Assembly (NCBI RefSeq): GCF_001742225.1
Contig: NZ_CP017077.1
Span: 124,001-188,000, forward strand
Length of the DNA stretch: 64,000 nt
Source: Novosphingobium resinovorum
Lineage (GTDB): Bacteria; Pseudomonadota; Alphaproteobacteria; Sphingomonadales; Sphingomonadaceae
Direction of reading: 5' to 3'
Below the pieces are notes generated by a model, which was given only the letters and a program-made list of their open reading frames with translations, ran no database searches and was not told the DNA's origin. Position numbers and translations under genes: made by a program. This document shows, piece after piece, positions 46,079 through 55,659 of this stretch; the stretch's first letter is position 1, and the number at the start of each line of letters is the position of its first letter.

Positions 46079-47332
46079 TTGACCGAATTTACCTTTGTAC
46101 ATGCCGCGGATCTTCATCTCGATAGTCCCTTAGTTGGATTGGCCGGTAAATCTGCGGATTATGCCGTGCGCGTCGAGGCGGCGTCGCGCGAAGCCTTCGA
46201 TAACCTGGTTTCCCTTGCAATCGAGGAGGGCTGCCGGTTCATTCTGTTGGCCGGTGACATTTTCGATGGCGATCTGCGTAACTTCCAGACGGGTCTTTAT
46301 TTTATGGAAGGGATGCGCCGGCTTGACGAAGCCGGCATCGCAGTGTTCATGGTCCTTGGAAACCATGACTCCGCCAATCGTTTTGCCGACAAGCTGTCCC
46401 TATCGGGCAATGTACATGTCTTTCCCAAGAACAAGGCAATCACGCATCGTCTCGATGATGTCGGAGTCGCGATCCATGGGCGGAGCTTCCCCCGCCCGGA
46501 CGTCTCCGAAGATCTGGCGCGCGAATATCCGGCAGCAACCGAGGCACTGTTCAATATCGGCGTTCTCCATACGGCCTGTGCGGGCAGCGAAGGTCATCAC
46601 GCCCGGTATGCGCCCTGCACGCCCGAGCAGCTCACCAATCATGGCTATGACTATTGGGCGCTGGGCCACGTCCACGCCTATACCGTGCTCGGGGAGCACC
46701 CGCACATCGTCTATCCCGGTAATCTTCAAGGCCGGTACCCTCGTGAGACGGGCCCCAAGGGAGCCGTTGTGGTCAAGGTCAATGACGGCGGAGTCACCAG
46801 CCTCGAGCATCGCGCGCTGGATGTGGTGCGCTGGGCGTCGATCACTGTTGATGTGTCGGGAACGAGCGAACACCCGGAATTACTCGATCTTATTCGCGGC
46901 CAGATCACCCGAGGCGTTGAGCAAGCCGATGGACGGCCTCTTGCCTTGCGCCTGACGGTGACGGGAACGACACCGCTTCATTCCAGATTGATCCTCGAGC
47001 GCACCGCTTTCCGGGAGGACGTGGAAACACTGTTGGCAACGCTCACGGATGACGTGTGGCTTGAAAAGCTGAGGTTGGAAACGGCCCATCCTGAGGCGCC
47101 CGACGCAGTCGATCCAACGGTGGCTGGAAAGCTTGATCAGGAAGTGACCCGCCTCTGCCAGGACAGCGCGATTGCGCAAGTTCTCGAAGCGCGACTTGCC
47201 GAGATTCGGACGAAACTGCCCGCTGGAGCCCATGCCGATGCATTCATTGAGCAGATGCGCGCCGAGATACCCGAACGCGCCGCAGCCCTTGCGCGCAGTC
47301 TAGTCAGCGAGGCTGGTCATGCGCCTGACTGA
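46079..47332 (+). CDS. SbcD/YhaO-like DNA repair nuclease
   Basis: The protein has 417 residues from TTG 46079 (GGGAGG 6 bases upstream). It has the metallophosphatase motifs FVHAADLHLDSP, LLAGDIFDGD, MVLGNHDSANR, HTACAG and LGHVHAYTV, which bind two metal ions. With the next gene it forms an SbcCD/Mre11-Rad50-like pair that would open hairpins and protein-blocked DNA ends. The genes overlap by 14 bp, so they are co-translated. The C-terminal capping domain is present. Confidence 0.9.
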   Translation: MTEFTFVHAADLHLDSPLVGLAGKSADYAVRVEAASREAFDNLVSLAIEEGCRFILLAGDIFDGDLRNFQTGLYFMEGMRRLDEAGIAVFMVLGNHDSANRFADKLSLSGNVHVFPKNKAITHRLDDVGVAIHGRSFPRPDVSEDLAREYPAATEALFNIGVLHTACAGSEGHHARYAPCTPEQLTNHGYDYWALGHVHAYTVLGEHPHIVYPGNLQGRYPRETGPKGAVVVKVNDGGVTSLEHRALDVVRWASITVDVSGTSEHPELLDLIRGQITRGVEQADGRPLALRLTVTGTTPLHSRLILERTAFREDVETLLATLTDDVWLEKLRLETAHPEAPDAVDPTVAGKLDQEVTRLCQDSAIAQVLEARLAEIRTKLPAGAHADAFIEQMRAEIPERAAALARSLVSEAGHAPD

Positions 47333-50300
47333 ACTCAGCCTTGAGAAATATGGCGGCTGCGCCAGTCGTGAGCTCACCATTCCTGAAACGGCGGGCCTCA
47401 CCGTGGTGTACGGTGCCAATGAGGCGGGCAAGAGCACATGTCTTGAGGCGATCAGCGACTTTCTGTTCTCGATCCCCAAGAATACTCAGCGCGGCAGCTT
47501 GTTCGGATATGATGGCATGCGCATCCGGGCTTCGATGCTGATGGCTGATGGCAGCACGGTGACGCTCAAGCGCCGCAAGGGCAACGGCAAAACACTGGCT
47601 GACCTGTGTGGAACGGCGCTCGATGACACCGTCCTTGCGCCGGTGCTGGGCGCCATCACGCGGGAGCGGTTCGAGACACTCTTCGGCCTGAACCATGAAA
47701 CCTTGCGCAACGGCGGGGAGCGATTGCTTCACGCCGATGGCGACATCGGGCGTCTGATCGTCGAAGCAGGCGGCGGCTTGCGCACGCTGGTATCTCGCCT
47801 CGAAAGTATCGACGGCGAAGCGGACAAGCTCTTTGATACGAGGCGGTCGGTAAATCGTGTTTTCTACCAGCAGTTGACGACATTCGAGGCAGCCGAAAAG
47901 ACGGCACGCGGCGCGCAACTGACCCGGGAAACCTTTGAGCAGACGCGCAAGGCATCGCTCGCAGCCGCGGAAAAGCTCGAGGCCCTGCGCATTGAGAGGC
48001 GCAGCCTCGGCGCGTCGACGTCCCGGCTGGAGCGCGTCCTGCGCGTCGTACCCCACTTGCGTCAGCTGGCCGGCCTGACGCAGGATCTGGTCTGCTACGA
48101 CGATGTCGCGTCCTTCCCGGATGATTTCGCGGCCAAGATGCGGACTGCCTTGGACCAGCGCAACAAGGCTGAAATGCGGCTCGAGGGCGCGATCGAGCGG
48201 CGGGACCGCCTGAAGGCACGGCTTGATGCGCTGGTGGTGAACCCGGGTCTCAAAGCCGCCGAACAGCGGGTGCGTGATCTGGCCGAACGCGCCATTCACG
48301 TCAGCAAGGCCCGGTCCGATCGCGCCAATCGTCAGCGCGAGATTGATGACGGCGAGGCTCAGCTAGCGGCGCTGCGCAGGATGCTTGGCCTGCCGGACGA
48401 TGCAGACCTTGCACCACTGATCCCGGACCAGTCTGCCCTTAATCTTGTGCGCTCGGCTGCCGACGAGATAGTGGAGCGCCGTCCAGGTCTAGCCTCTGCC
48501 AGAAAGCGCCTTGGCGAATTGGTGGCGTCGCTTACGGTGATTGATGATCGTTTGGAAACGGCACGCCAGGCAGGGCATAATGCTCCGCCAGAGGCGTCGT
48601 CATCGGCCTTTGCTAGCCTTGCGGCCCAGAAGTCAGCACACCAAGCACGTCAGCAGGCGCTGGATACTGACAACGCAACATTGACCGGACGGCTCAAGGC
48701 TCTGGGTTTCGATACCATCGATGTACTTGCCACCCTGTCATGCCCCAGCGTTGACGATATTCGCAGCGAGCAGGCCGCGCGCGAAACGTTAACTTCACAG
48801 ATCGAGTATCAGGCCAAGCTTAAGCGGCAGGCCGAGCGCGAGATTTCAACCGGAGAGGCTGAGATTGGCTCGCTTCAGGCATCCGGGACCATTGCAAGTG
48901 ACGCGTCACTTGCCGAAGCGCGCATTCTGCGCGCCGATGCTTGGCGGCCGATAAAATCGGCATATGTCGCGGGACATCTGCCCGATGACGCCACCGCTCG
49001 CCTTGCCGTTGCCGACGACTTGGAATCGGCAATCGTGTCTGCGGACCAACTTGCCGATCGCCGCGCCGCAGAGGCAGAACGGGCTGCATCACTTGCACTC
49101 GCACTGCGGCGCGTGGCAGACGCAAGGACTGATGTCACGGTGGCAGAGGCCGAGATGGCCGCACTTGTCGCGCAGTTAGAAGTGCGCACTGGGCAATGGG
49201 GAAACAGTTTCCCGCAAGTACAGGCCAAACATCCGGAACTGGCCTCACTGCTTAAATTTGCCCAGGCTCGGCAGCTGGTGCTGGACGAATCGGAACGGCT
49301 ACGCACCCCGTCGAATGCGCTCGAAATTGATGTGGCCCAACTTGCGCCGACCGTCGAACTGCTCGAACGGATCGAACAGAGCCGCAAGCTAGATTCTACA
49401 CTGTCGTTCTCAGCTCGAGTCAGCGCGGTGCAAACCGCCATCTCCCTGCACGAACAGGCCCATGCCGGATATGTCAGGGACATGCGAGACCGGGAGGACT
49501 TCGAACGGCAACGCAAGCTGGTTGAGGCGGAAGTGCAACAATTGTCGGACGCACAGGCTGCCTGGGACGCGGCATGGCCTACTGCGACAAGTGGGCTGGG
49601 GCTCAAACCCGACATTTCGCCGACAGATGCCAACAGTGCGGTGACTGAATGGGTCGGCGCACGCGGTGTCCTATCGGCAATAGGGCAGACCCGCCAGCGG
49701 CTAAAGCGCATGGACGAAGACGAGACGAACCTTACAAAGGATGTCAGTAGTCTCGCGACCGAACTCGCCATCGAGATCGGCGAAGACTGTGTGGTTGCAG
49801 CGCAGATGCTGCTGGCCCGGTTTACCGACAACGCCACCGCGCAAACCCAATATGACGGGATACTCCCAGACTTTGAGGAGGCGAAGGTTGAGGCTGATCA
49901 GGCACAAGAGGCTCTCGGCACCGCTCGGGAGGTGCTGGCTAAGCTCGCGGCTTCGGTAAAACTCGATGGCAGCGATGATGGTATCCTTCTGGACACAGCA
50001 TCACGGTGTGAAGCACGCATGGCTTTGGGCGATGAGATCGCCCTGGTAGAACGCACCGCGACGGACGTAGGCGACAAGCTTGATCTCACTGCTTTGCGGG
50101 CTGAATGGGATGAACGCGACCTCGATGAGGTTCGCGCAGAACTGACCGAACAGACATCGCGTGCTACCGAGATCGAGGGCGAAATCGAGGCAGCCATTCT
50201 CACCGAGAAGGCCGCGAAGGACGACCTTGCTGTCTATCTGAGCCAGAGCGAGGTCAATCACGCCGTTGCCGAACGCGAGGCGGCGGCAGCGCAGATGCAT

Positions 50301-50804
50301 CTCGCCCTCGAACGCTATCTCGAGCTATCCGTTGCTCGCGAATTGGTGACATCGGCCATGGCAACGATCCGCGCAGAACAGCAAGATCCGCTGATTGCGC
50401 GGGCAGGTGAACTGTTCAAGGCGGCGACACTCGGTGAATTTGCCGGCATCGAGACAGATATCGATGACAAAGGCCATCCGGTCGTGGTCGGACGGCGCGC
50501 CAATGGCGGTATTGCTGCGGTCGTTGCCATGAGCGACGGCACACGCGACCAGCTTTTCCTCGCCTTCCGGCTGGCGAGTCTAGAAAATTATGCCAGTGCG
50601 ACGGAGCCGCTGCCCTTCATCGCGGACGACGTTCTGGTGCATTTCGATGATGAGCGCAGCCGGTCCACGCTCGACCTGCTCGCCGAATTTGGCAAGACCA
50701 ACCAGGTCCTGCTGTTCACACATCATCGCAGCGTCCGGGCCCTCGCCGAACCGCTGGTGCAACAAGGCCTTGCCAACATCATCGACCTAGATCGTGCGGC
50801 ATGA
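47319..50804 (+). CDS. SbcC/YhaN-like SMC-type ATPase
   Basis: The protein has 1161 residues. Walker A is GANEAGKST (32-40). A long coiled-coil region follows (about 170-950, rich in Glu/Ala/Leu/Arg), and the C-terminus carries the ABC signature-like AAVVAMSDGTRDQLFLAFRL, Walker B LPFIADDVLVHFDD and a switch His in LLFTHHRSV. This is the YhaN-type Rad50 relative, partner of the upstream nuclease. Its own ATG overlaps the nuclease end. No frameshift is seen. Confidence 0.9.
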   Translation: MRLTELSLEKYGGCASRELTIPETAGLTVVYGANEAGKSTCLEAISDFLFSIPKNTQRGSLFGYDGMRIRASMLMADGSTVTLKRRKGNGKTLADLCGTALDDTVLAPVLGAITRERFETLFGLNHETLRNGGERLLHADGDIGRLIVEAGGGLRTLVSRLESIDGEADKLFDTRRSVNRVFYQQLTTFEAAEKTARGAQLTRETFEQTRKASLAAAEKLEALRIERRSLGASTSRLERVLRVVPHLRQLAGLTQDLVCYDDVASFPDDFAAKMRTALDQRNKAEMRLEGAIERRDRLKARLDALVVNPGLKAAEQRVRDLAERAIHVSKARSDRANRQREIDDGEAQLAALRRMLGLPDDADLAPLIPDQSALNLVRSAADEIVERRPGLASARKRLGELVASLTVIDDRLETARQAGHNAPPEASSSAFASLAAQKSAHQARQQALDTDNATLTGRLKALGFDTIDVLATLSCPSVDDIRSEQAARETLTSQIEYQAKLKRQAEREISTGEAEIGSLQASGTIASDASLAEARILRADAWRPIKSAYVAGHLPDDATARLAVADDLESAIVSADQLADRRAAEAERAASLALALRRVADARTDVTVAEAEMAALVAQLEVRTGQWGNSFPQVQAKHPELASLLKFAQARQLVLDESERLRTPSNALEIDVAQLAPTVELLERIEQSRKLDSTLSFSARVSAVQTAISLHEQAHAGYVRDMRDREDFERQRKLVEAEVQQLSDAQAAWDAAWPTATSGLGLKPDISPTDANSAVTEWVGARGVLSAIGQTRQRLKRMDEDETNLTKDVSSLATELAIEIGEDCVVAAQMLLARFTDNATAQTQYDGILPDFEEAKVEADQAQEALGTAREVLAKLAASVKLDGSDDGILLDTASRCEARMALGDEIALVERTATDVGDKLDLTALRAEWDERDLDEVRAELTEQTSRATEIEGEIEAAILTEKAAKDDLAVYLSQSEVNHAVAEREAAAAQMHLALERYLELSVARELVTSAMATIRAEQQDPLIARAGELFKAATLGEFAGIETDIDDKGHPVVVGRRANGGIAAVVAMSDGTRDQLFLAFRLASLENYASATEPLPFIADDVLVHFDDERSRSTLDLLAEFGKTNQVLLFTHHRSVRALAEPLVQQGLANIIDLDRAA

Positions 50805-51080
50805 GGTCGTTCCGCCGCCTTACCCGCCGATACTGGTGCCAGAATTATCGGCCGGTGCGGGCACGAACTGCATGAGGCAGTACAACCTATCATATTGGGG
50901 GCGGCTTAAGTTGCGAAAGGTACCTCGGAGGCATTTGAAGGACGGTATGCGCCAACGCGTAGAAATCGTCGAAAAAAGCAAAAACGGCTTTCCGGATTTC
51001 CGGCCCTGCCGCGATCAGCGGAGACGAGCGTGCTTTTGGGACGCTCGCAGAACCGCTGTTGTATAAGGCAAGGGGGCATA

Positions 51081-51241
51081 ATGGCTCGAACTTTACAGAA
51101 AATCGGCGACGACGGCCCCCTCGTTCGCCCGGATGCCGTTGAAGCGCAAATCGACGCGGCTCTCACGCTGACTCCCCAGCCGCTTCGCGCCCGGCTTGCC
51201 ATCACCGACCCACGAGACGCCGACCATCTCCGCTCCGAGAC
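51081..51241 (+). pseudogene. 5' end of an unknown gene cut by an IS481 fragment
   Basis: From an ATG with AAGGGGG upstream, about 53 codons (MARTLQKIGDDGPLVRPDAV...) look coding. At about 51241 the frame runs into an IS481 transposase on the other strand, so the rest of the gene is lost or displaced. No family is recognised. Confidence 0.45.
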
Positions 51242-51614
51242 GCCGCTTTGGCTTGTCGCCTTCGATGTCGGGCAGGCGAGAGATGCCGTGTCGCTGCAGG
51301 CACCGATGCAGCGCTGAGCGGGTCAAATGGGGGATCGACGGCTGCAGGGCATAGAGGCAGTCGTCCAGCGGCAGCAGGGTGTGCCGCCGGAATGCGACAA
51401 CCATTGCCTCCTCGGCTTCCGACAGGGTGGTAGAATGAGGGGCCTTCGGCCCGGTCTTCAGATCATCGACCGTCGTCCGCTTACGCCACTTCGCGACCGT
51501 CTTGGGATTGATCCCCAGCTCCCGGCTTAGCGTCGCGAGCGAAGCCTGCGATCGCTGTATTGCTGCTCGGACGGCGTGCGTGGTCGTGGCGCTCCCGTGA
51601 CGAACCTGGCCCAT
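51241..51614 (-). pseudogene. IS481-family transposase, N-terminal part
   Basis: From the ATG at 51614 the first 124 residues match IS481 transposases (MGQVRHGSATTTHAVRAAIQ, LGINPKTVAKWRKRTTV, HLTRSALHRCLQRHGISRLP, EGDKPKR). The helix-turn-helix is complete but the DDE catalytic core is absent, because the sequence diverges after GDKPKRR. It is an immobile fragment; the right-hand junction is with the truncated gene at 51081. Confidence 0.85.
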
Positions 51615-51671
51615 AGTGCTTCCTTCCATTCCAGCGAAAGGATCACACCATCAAACCGTGGGATCAAACAC

Positions 51672-51771
51672 CTAGTGGTCAGATTGCAACGGATGAGTCC
51701 CTTTCGAAGGCCAGAAAATGGCTGATTTCCAGCAATCCTGGCGGAACCATCCGATTGAATCTAACCACTAG
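51672..51771. mobile_element. 100-bp MITE-like element
   Basis: Exactly 100 bp bounded by CTAG at both ends. The ends are near-perfect inverted repeats: CTAGTGGTCAGATTGCAA on the left and, read inward from the right, CTAGTGGTTAGATTCAA. No coding capacity. CTAG is a preferred target of several IS families, so it may be a deletion derivative moved in trans. Confidence 0.65.
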
Positions 51772-51821
51772 CTGTTGAGCGACACATGCTAAGCAAAGTC
51801 AATGCGCCTGTCATTGAGACG

Positions 51822-53024
51822 CTACGTTGGTACTGGCTGCGACGAACTATTCGCTTGATATTGTAACACCGCCTGCATCAGCAATGCGCGGTGCAGGCGG
51901 CCTGTTTCAGTCCAGTCATACCGCTCAGCATAGCGCCGCGTTGCCGAGCGGTCGGGCATATCCGCCAGAATTTTACGAAGAACTCGTTCGATACCCATCG
52001 GCGAACGGTCTCCTGTGAGCACTCCTGCTTCCGGGCATGTGATCACGTCGGGCGACCCCCAAACGGACGTCGCGACAAGCGGTGTTCCGCAAGCGATGCT
52101 CTCCAGCAGCACATTGGCGATGCCCTCACGGTCCGAGCACAACAAGGTCAGGTCCGCCGATCCGTAGATGGCCGGAAGTTCATGCTGTTCAACATGCCCG
52201 AGAAAGCGGACCCGATCTCCAACCCCGAGGTCTGTAGCCAACTGCCTGAGCTTCATCTCTAGCGGACCGTCGCCCGCGATCACTAGTGATGCCCCAGGCA
52301 ATCCGGCGAGAGCGCGAATGGCCAGATCATGGCCCTTGCGTTCGATCAGGTGCCCGACCGAAAGGATCGTCGGTCCGTGAAAGCCCAGCTTCAGGCGCAG
52401 TTGCGCGCGATCATCCGGGGGACTGAACATCTTCAGGTCCACGCCATGCTCAATCACGTGCAGCTTTCCGGCGGGCGCGCCGATGTTTTCCAGCCCCTGC
52501 ACCAAAGCCTTGCACACAGCCGTCGTTGCCGCCGATTGCCGCACAGCCTTCACGATCATCTTGCGGCTAGGAAGCCAGTTCGGGATTAAGCTTACATCGG
52601 TGCCCAATGCCGACCTGATGAACGGGCGGTCAAACATCTTCGCAAGCCATGATGCTGCGACGCCATCAGGATAGAGATAATAGGAGTCGATCACGTCGAA
52701 GTCGAACGTGCGCCGCAGTCGCGCAATGTGCCTGTAAAGCGAAGCCGCCATCAATGCAGGTGCAACCGTCTGACCGAACTTCGGCACCGTCAGGTAGCGT
52801 GGATGGTCAATCGAAATCCCCCGACGCTCGGCGTCGAGAGGAATGTCAGCGTAACTGGCGTATCGCCCCCAGCGCTCATTTCGCGACGGGAACCATGGAA
52901 CCGGTGCGACCACCCGCATCTCGATACCACTTGAATATGTGGCAGCGATCCGGTGCTCGATGAATATCCCATGCCGACGCTGCACCGGATTTGGAAATAA
53001 GCTCGATAAGACGAGAACTTTCAT
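51822..53024 (-). CDS. Family 4 glycosyltransferase
   Basis: The protein has 400 residues from the ATG at 53024 (MKVLVLSSLFPNPVQRRHGI). It has the GT-B fold with an N-terminal acceptor domain and the C-terminal donor domain: SVGHLIERKGHDLAIRAL, VIAGDGPLEMKLRQLA, then DREGIANVLLESIACGTPLV with the conserved Glu residues. The donor and acceptor are not predictable. It lies 250 bp downstream of the flagellin and its companion gene, so flagellin glycosylation or exopolysaccharide synthesis is possible (inference). The first ATG with no strong ribosome-binding site is used. Confidence 0.88.
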   Translation of the reverse strand: MKVLVLSSLFPNPVQRRHGIFIEHRIAATYSSGIEMRVVAPVPWFPSRNERWGRYASYADIPLDAERRGISIDHPRYLTVPKFGQTVAPALMAASLYRHIARLRRTFDFDVIDSYYLYPDGVAASWLAKMFDRPFIRSALGTDVSLIPNWLPSRKMIVKAVRQSAATTAVCKALVQGLENIGAPAGKLHVIEHGVDLKMFSPPDDRAQLRLKLGFHGPTILSVGHLIERKGHDLAIRALAGLPGASLVIAGDGPLEMKLRQLATDLGVGDRVRFLGHVEQHELPAIYGSADLTLLCSDREGIANVLLESIACGTPLVATSVWGSPDVITCPEAGVLTGDRSPMGIERVLRKILADMPDRSATRRYAERYDWTETGRLHRALLMQAVLQYQANSSSQPVPT

Positions 53025-53275
53025 CGGGACATGGAGAAGGTCATGGAATTGCTGCCGCGGGAAATGAAAAGATTTGAAACTTTCCAAATGCTTAGATGTT
53101 TTTTCAACGCCGCTTTGGCGGCAAAATCGTTGCAAATCAAGAGCGGAATTTAGGCTGATGGAAGGAGTGTCGAAGGCTTCACCTTTAGGCAGATCCGCCC
53201 AACTTGCAGGACTGTTAGCGGAACACTGCGCGCGACTATGGAAAGTTTGTCTGCCAGTTTCGCTGCCCGAGATGA

Positions 53276-53698
53276 TTACTCCCTGCGCTCGAAATCTCGG
53301 CGCCACTTGTCGCATTGCAGTGCGAGCTGCTCTTCCACGGATGGCCAGTCAAAGCCGGCCGCGCGTGCGGCTGCCCGCATCGGGTCCGCGTAATCTTCGG
53401 CGGTCAGGGGCGCTGTGCCTTGAACCACCACGCAAGTCATGTCGGGGTACCCACGTGGAGAGGTGAAGGCGCGCAGGACCTGCAGCGGCCTGGGAAGATC
53501 GTCAGGTCTCAGCCGATAAATCGGATGCTCGGGCTCGGGACAACGTTCGCGCACAGCGAGGGCCAGGTTCGCCAGATCAATACTCGCGCGGCGACGGATG
53601 ACATCCATCAGTACCGGATAGATGGCCCGGGCCATCGTCTCGTCATCGCGGGTGATGTGAAGGCCGGCCAAGATGGCGGATAGAGTGTTAGGACGCAA
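53276..53698 (-). CDS. Unknown protein encoded downstream of flagellin, copy B
   Basis: The protein has 140 residues from a TTG start with GGAG about 8 bases upstream, the same arrangement as copy A at 3244-3666. LRPNTLSAILAGLHITRDDE, MDVIRRRASIDLANLALAVR and FDWPSVEEQLALQCDKWRRD are shared. Soluble and unrecognised. The last residues differ from copy A because the duplication ends there. This is probably the original copy, since its flagellin neighbour is complete. Confidence 0.65.
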   Translation of the reverse strand: MRPNTLSAILAGLHITRDDETMARAIYPVLMDVIRRRASIDLANLALAVRERCPEPEHPIYRLRPDDLPRPLQVLRAFTSPRGYPDMTCVVVQGTAPLTAEDYADPMRAAARAAGFDWPSVEEQLALQCDKWRRDFERRE

Positions 53699-55248
53699 TT
53701 TTCGCAGCTCCCTACATCGGCATTGTAAGTACGTTGGCCAGAAGATCCTCTGCAACCCTCACCCGCGGATCATGTGCGGAACAGTGCCAGCAGGAACTCC
53801 GGCTGCTGATTGGTGATGGCCAGTGTTTGCGCAGCGAGTTGCTGCCGCAATCGGAGCGCGGCAATTCGAGCCGACTGAACAGACATGTCCGCATCCACCA
53901 GGTTGCCGAGCGCCTCGGTTGCGATGGCAATGCCAACGGTCTGACTATGTTGGCGCACCTCAAGGGAGCCCGAGTGGGCTCCAAAATAGCGCAATGCAGA
54001 ACCTACGGTTCCGCTGGCCCTTTCGACCTTTTGCGCCAAGCTGTCAGGGTCGTCCCAATCGATAGGATCGAGGCCGAGTGATCTGAGGCTGAGATCGCGC
54101 GATACGATGCGTTCGGTGCCGCCTCGCGTATCGGTTGCAAAGTCGTATCGCACATTCCCTCGTCCGGTGGTTTGCGAGCTCGCGACAACCTTAACGACAT
54201 CGCCGGTCGATGCGGGCGAAGAACCGTAGGGTCCCATCGAAATCGCACCCACCGCCCAAGCGCTCGAGGCGTCATGCTCGCTGTTGTTGACCATGACTGT
54301 AAGCGGGCCGCGCGCGGGGTCATAGTCGAAGCTCAGGACACTGAGGCCGCTGCGAGCCGCACCTTCGCCGACTTGCGCACCCTCCGTGCCCGCCGGCTGA
54401 CCCGTGGCGGCAAGTCGGATCCCGCCTTGCCATATTTCCATGGTATCCGCTCGTTCGTAGGCGTCGAACGCGATGTCGATGTGTGCTGCCAGCGGGCCAG
54501 GATCCAATGGGAACTGAGCGACGACCCCTTCGGGCAATGCACGTTCGCCAAACGGATCGTCTCTGGCCGCAGCCACCTGTTCCGGGTCCGCCGAGGCGAG
54601 GGGAGAATCGAATGCTGCAGGCGTCTGATAGGCAATTGCGCTTTTCCAGCGCTCTACAGGCTCGGGGATCGTAAGGTCAGGATCCTGGAGCTGCAGCCCT
54701 TCGATCGCGAGACCGGCGTTACCGGCAGGCACGCGGATTTCAATGTCCTGGCCATTCTCGGGATCGTAATCGAAGCTGAGAATGAATGGCCCGGCCTCGG
54801 GCGTTCCGGGGGCGACCGCCTCGCTGCTGCGGACATAGTCCGCTCCCGATGCGGCGACACGCACCCCGTTCTGCCAGATTTCAACGACACCGGCACCGCT
54901 CGAACCTTCAAAGCTGGCAGAACCTGTGTCGACCAGAAGGTTTATCCGGCCTGAGGTGCCGCCGGCGTCCACCTGAAACGTGCGGGGAGCGTTGGTGGTG
55001 ATCGGCAGATATGAGGGATCTTCAGGCGCCAGCGGGTTGATGAGTTCCTCGAACCCGCTGGGCGTAAGGTCTGAAGTCGGCAATGTGAGACGCCGCGTTC
55101 CGCTTACCAGGGTTTCATCGCTGCCGGGCGGCATAGCGCTCGCCGCACCGCCGGCGACCAGGTCGGAGAGCATGTGCGCCGGGTTTATTGTCGAATCCGG
55201 AAGGCTGTAGGTCGTACGCGTCGTGGTCTGGGTAACCGCTTTTCCCTT
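53288..55248 (-). repeat. Large inverted repeat, copy B
   Basis: This is the 1961-bp counterpart of 1694-3654 on the opposite strand. It covers the last 490 codons of flagellin and nearly all of the companion gene. Confidence 0.9.
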
Positions 55249-55659
55249 TAGCAAGTTGACCCCGGAAAACGCGGATGCATCGACGGCCGCGCTGATGCGG
55301 CCAAGCAGTTCCTCCATGTCTTTGCGAATGGCGGTCGCCGCGCTGAGGTCACTGCCAGAGGATTGCAGCAGCAGTGCTTTCGCCCCGAGTTGATTGACAA
55401 GGTCGCTGACCGTTTGTGCGCCAGCGATCGCAACATCGGTCGTAGACTTCCACCGGTTCAGGCCATCGCCAAGCGTTTGCTGCATGAGGATCTCTCCGCG
55501 CAGGCCCTGTGCGCGGACGAATTTCGCACTGTCGTCACGGGCTCCCGAAACGGCGAGCCCGGAAGTGAGGCTACCCTGCGTGACCTTCAGATCGGCATTG
55601 ACGGTCCCCAGCACCCTTAGCGCTGTCATCGCACCGGCATTGGTCAGGATGGAAGACAT
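53770..55659 (-). CDS. Flagellin (full length) with two-domain insert
   Basis: The protein has 629 residues from the ATG at 55659 (GAGAGG upstream). The N-terminal flagellin helices (SSILTNAGAMTALRVLGTVN, SDLVNQLGAKALLLQSSG) and C-terminal helix (LVDADMSVQSARIAALRLRQ) are conserved for filament assembly. The middle holds two related segments (VEIWQNGVRVAASGADYVRS and MEIWQGGIRLAATGQPAGTE, each followed by LSFDYDP), forming a repeated surface domain. Longer than a minimal 280-residue sphingomonad flagellin. No other flagellar gene is in the window, so it is an orphan that would need the chromosomal export machinery. Confidence 0.88.
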   Translation of the reverse strand: MSSILTNAGAMTALRVLGTVNADLKVTQGSLTSGLAVSGARDDSAKFVRAQGLRGEILMQQTLGDGLNRWKSTTDVAIAGAQTVSDLVNQLGAKALLLQSSGSDLSAATAIRKDMEELLGRISAAVDASAFSGVNLLKGKAVTQTTTRTTYSLPDSTINPAHMLSDLVAGGAASAMPPGSDETLVSGTRRLTLPTSDLTPSGFEELINPLAPEDPSYLPITTNAPRTFQVDAGGTSGRINLLVDTGSASFEGSSGAGVVEIWQNGVRVAASGADYVRSSEAVAPGTPEAGPFILSFDYDPENGQDIEIRVPAGNAGLAIEGLQLQDPDLTIPEPVERWKSAIAYQTPAAFDSPLASADPEQVAAARDDPFGERALPEGVVAQFPLDPGPLAAHIDIAFDAYERADTMEIWQGGIRLAATGQPAGTEGAQVGEGAARSGLSVLSFDYDPARGPLTVMVNNSEHDASSAWAVGAISMGPYGSSPASTGDVVKVVASSQTTGRGNVRYDFATDTRGGTERIVSRDLSLRSLGLDPIDWDDPDSLAQKVERASGTVGSALRYFGAHSGSLEVRQHSQTVGIAIATEALGNLVDADMSVQSARIAALRLRQQLAAQTLAITNQQPEFLLALFRT

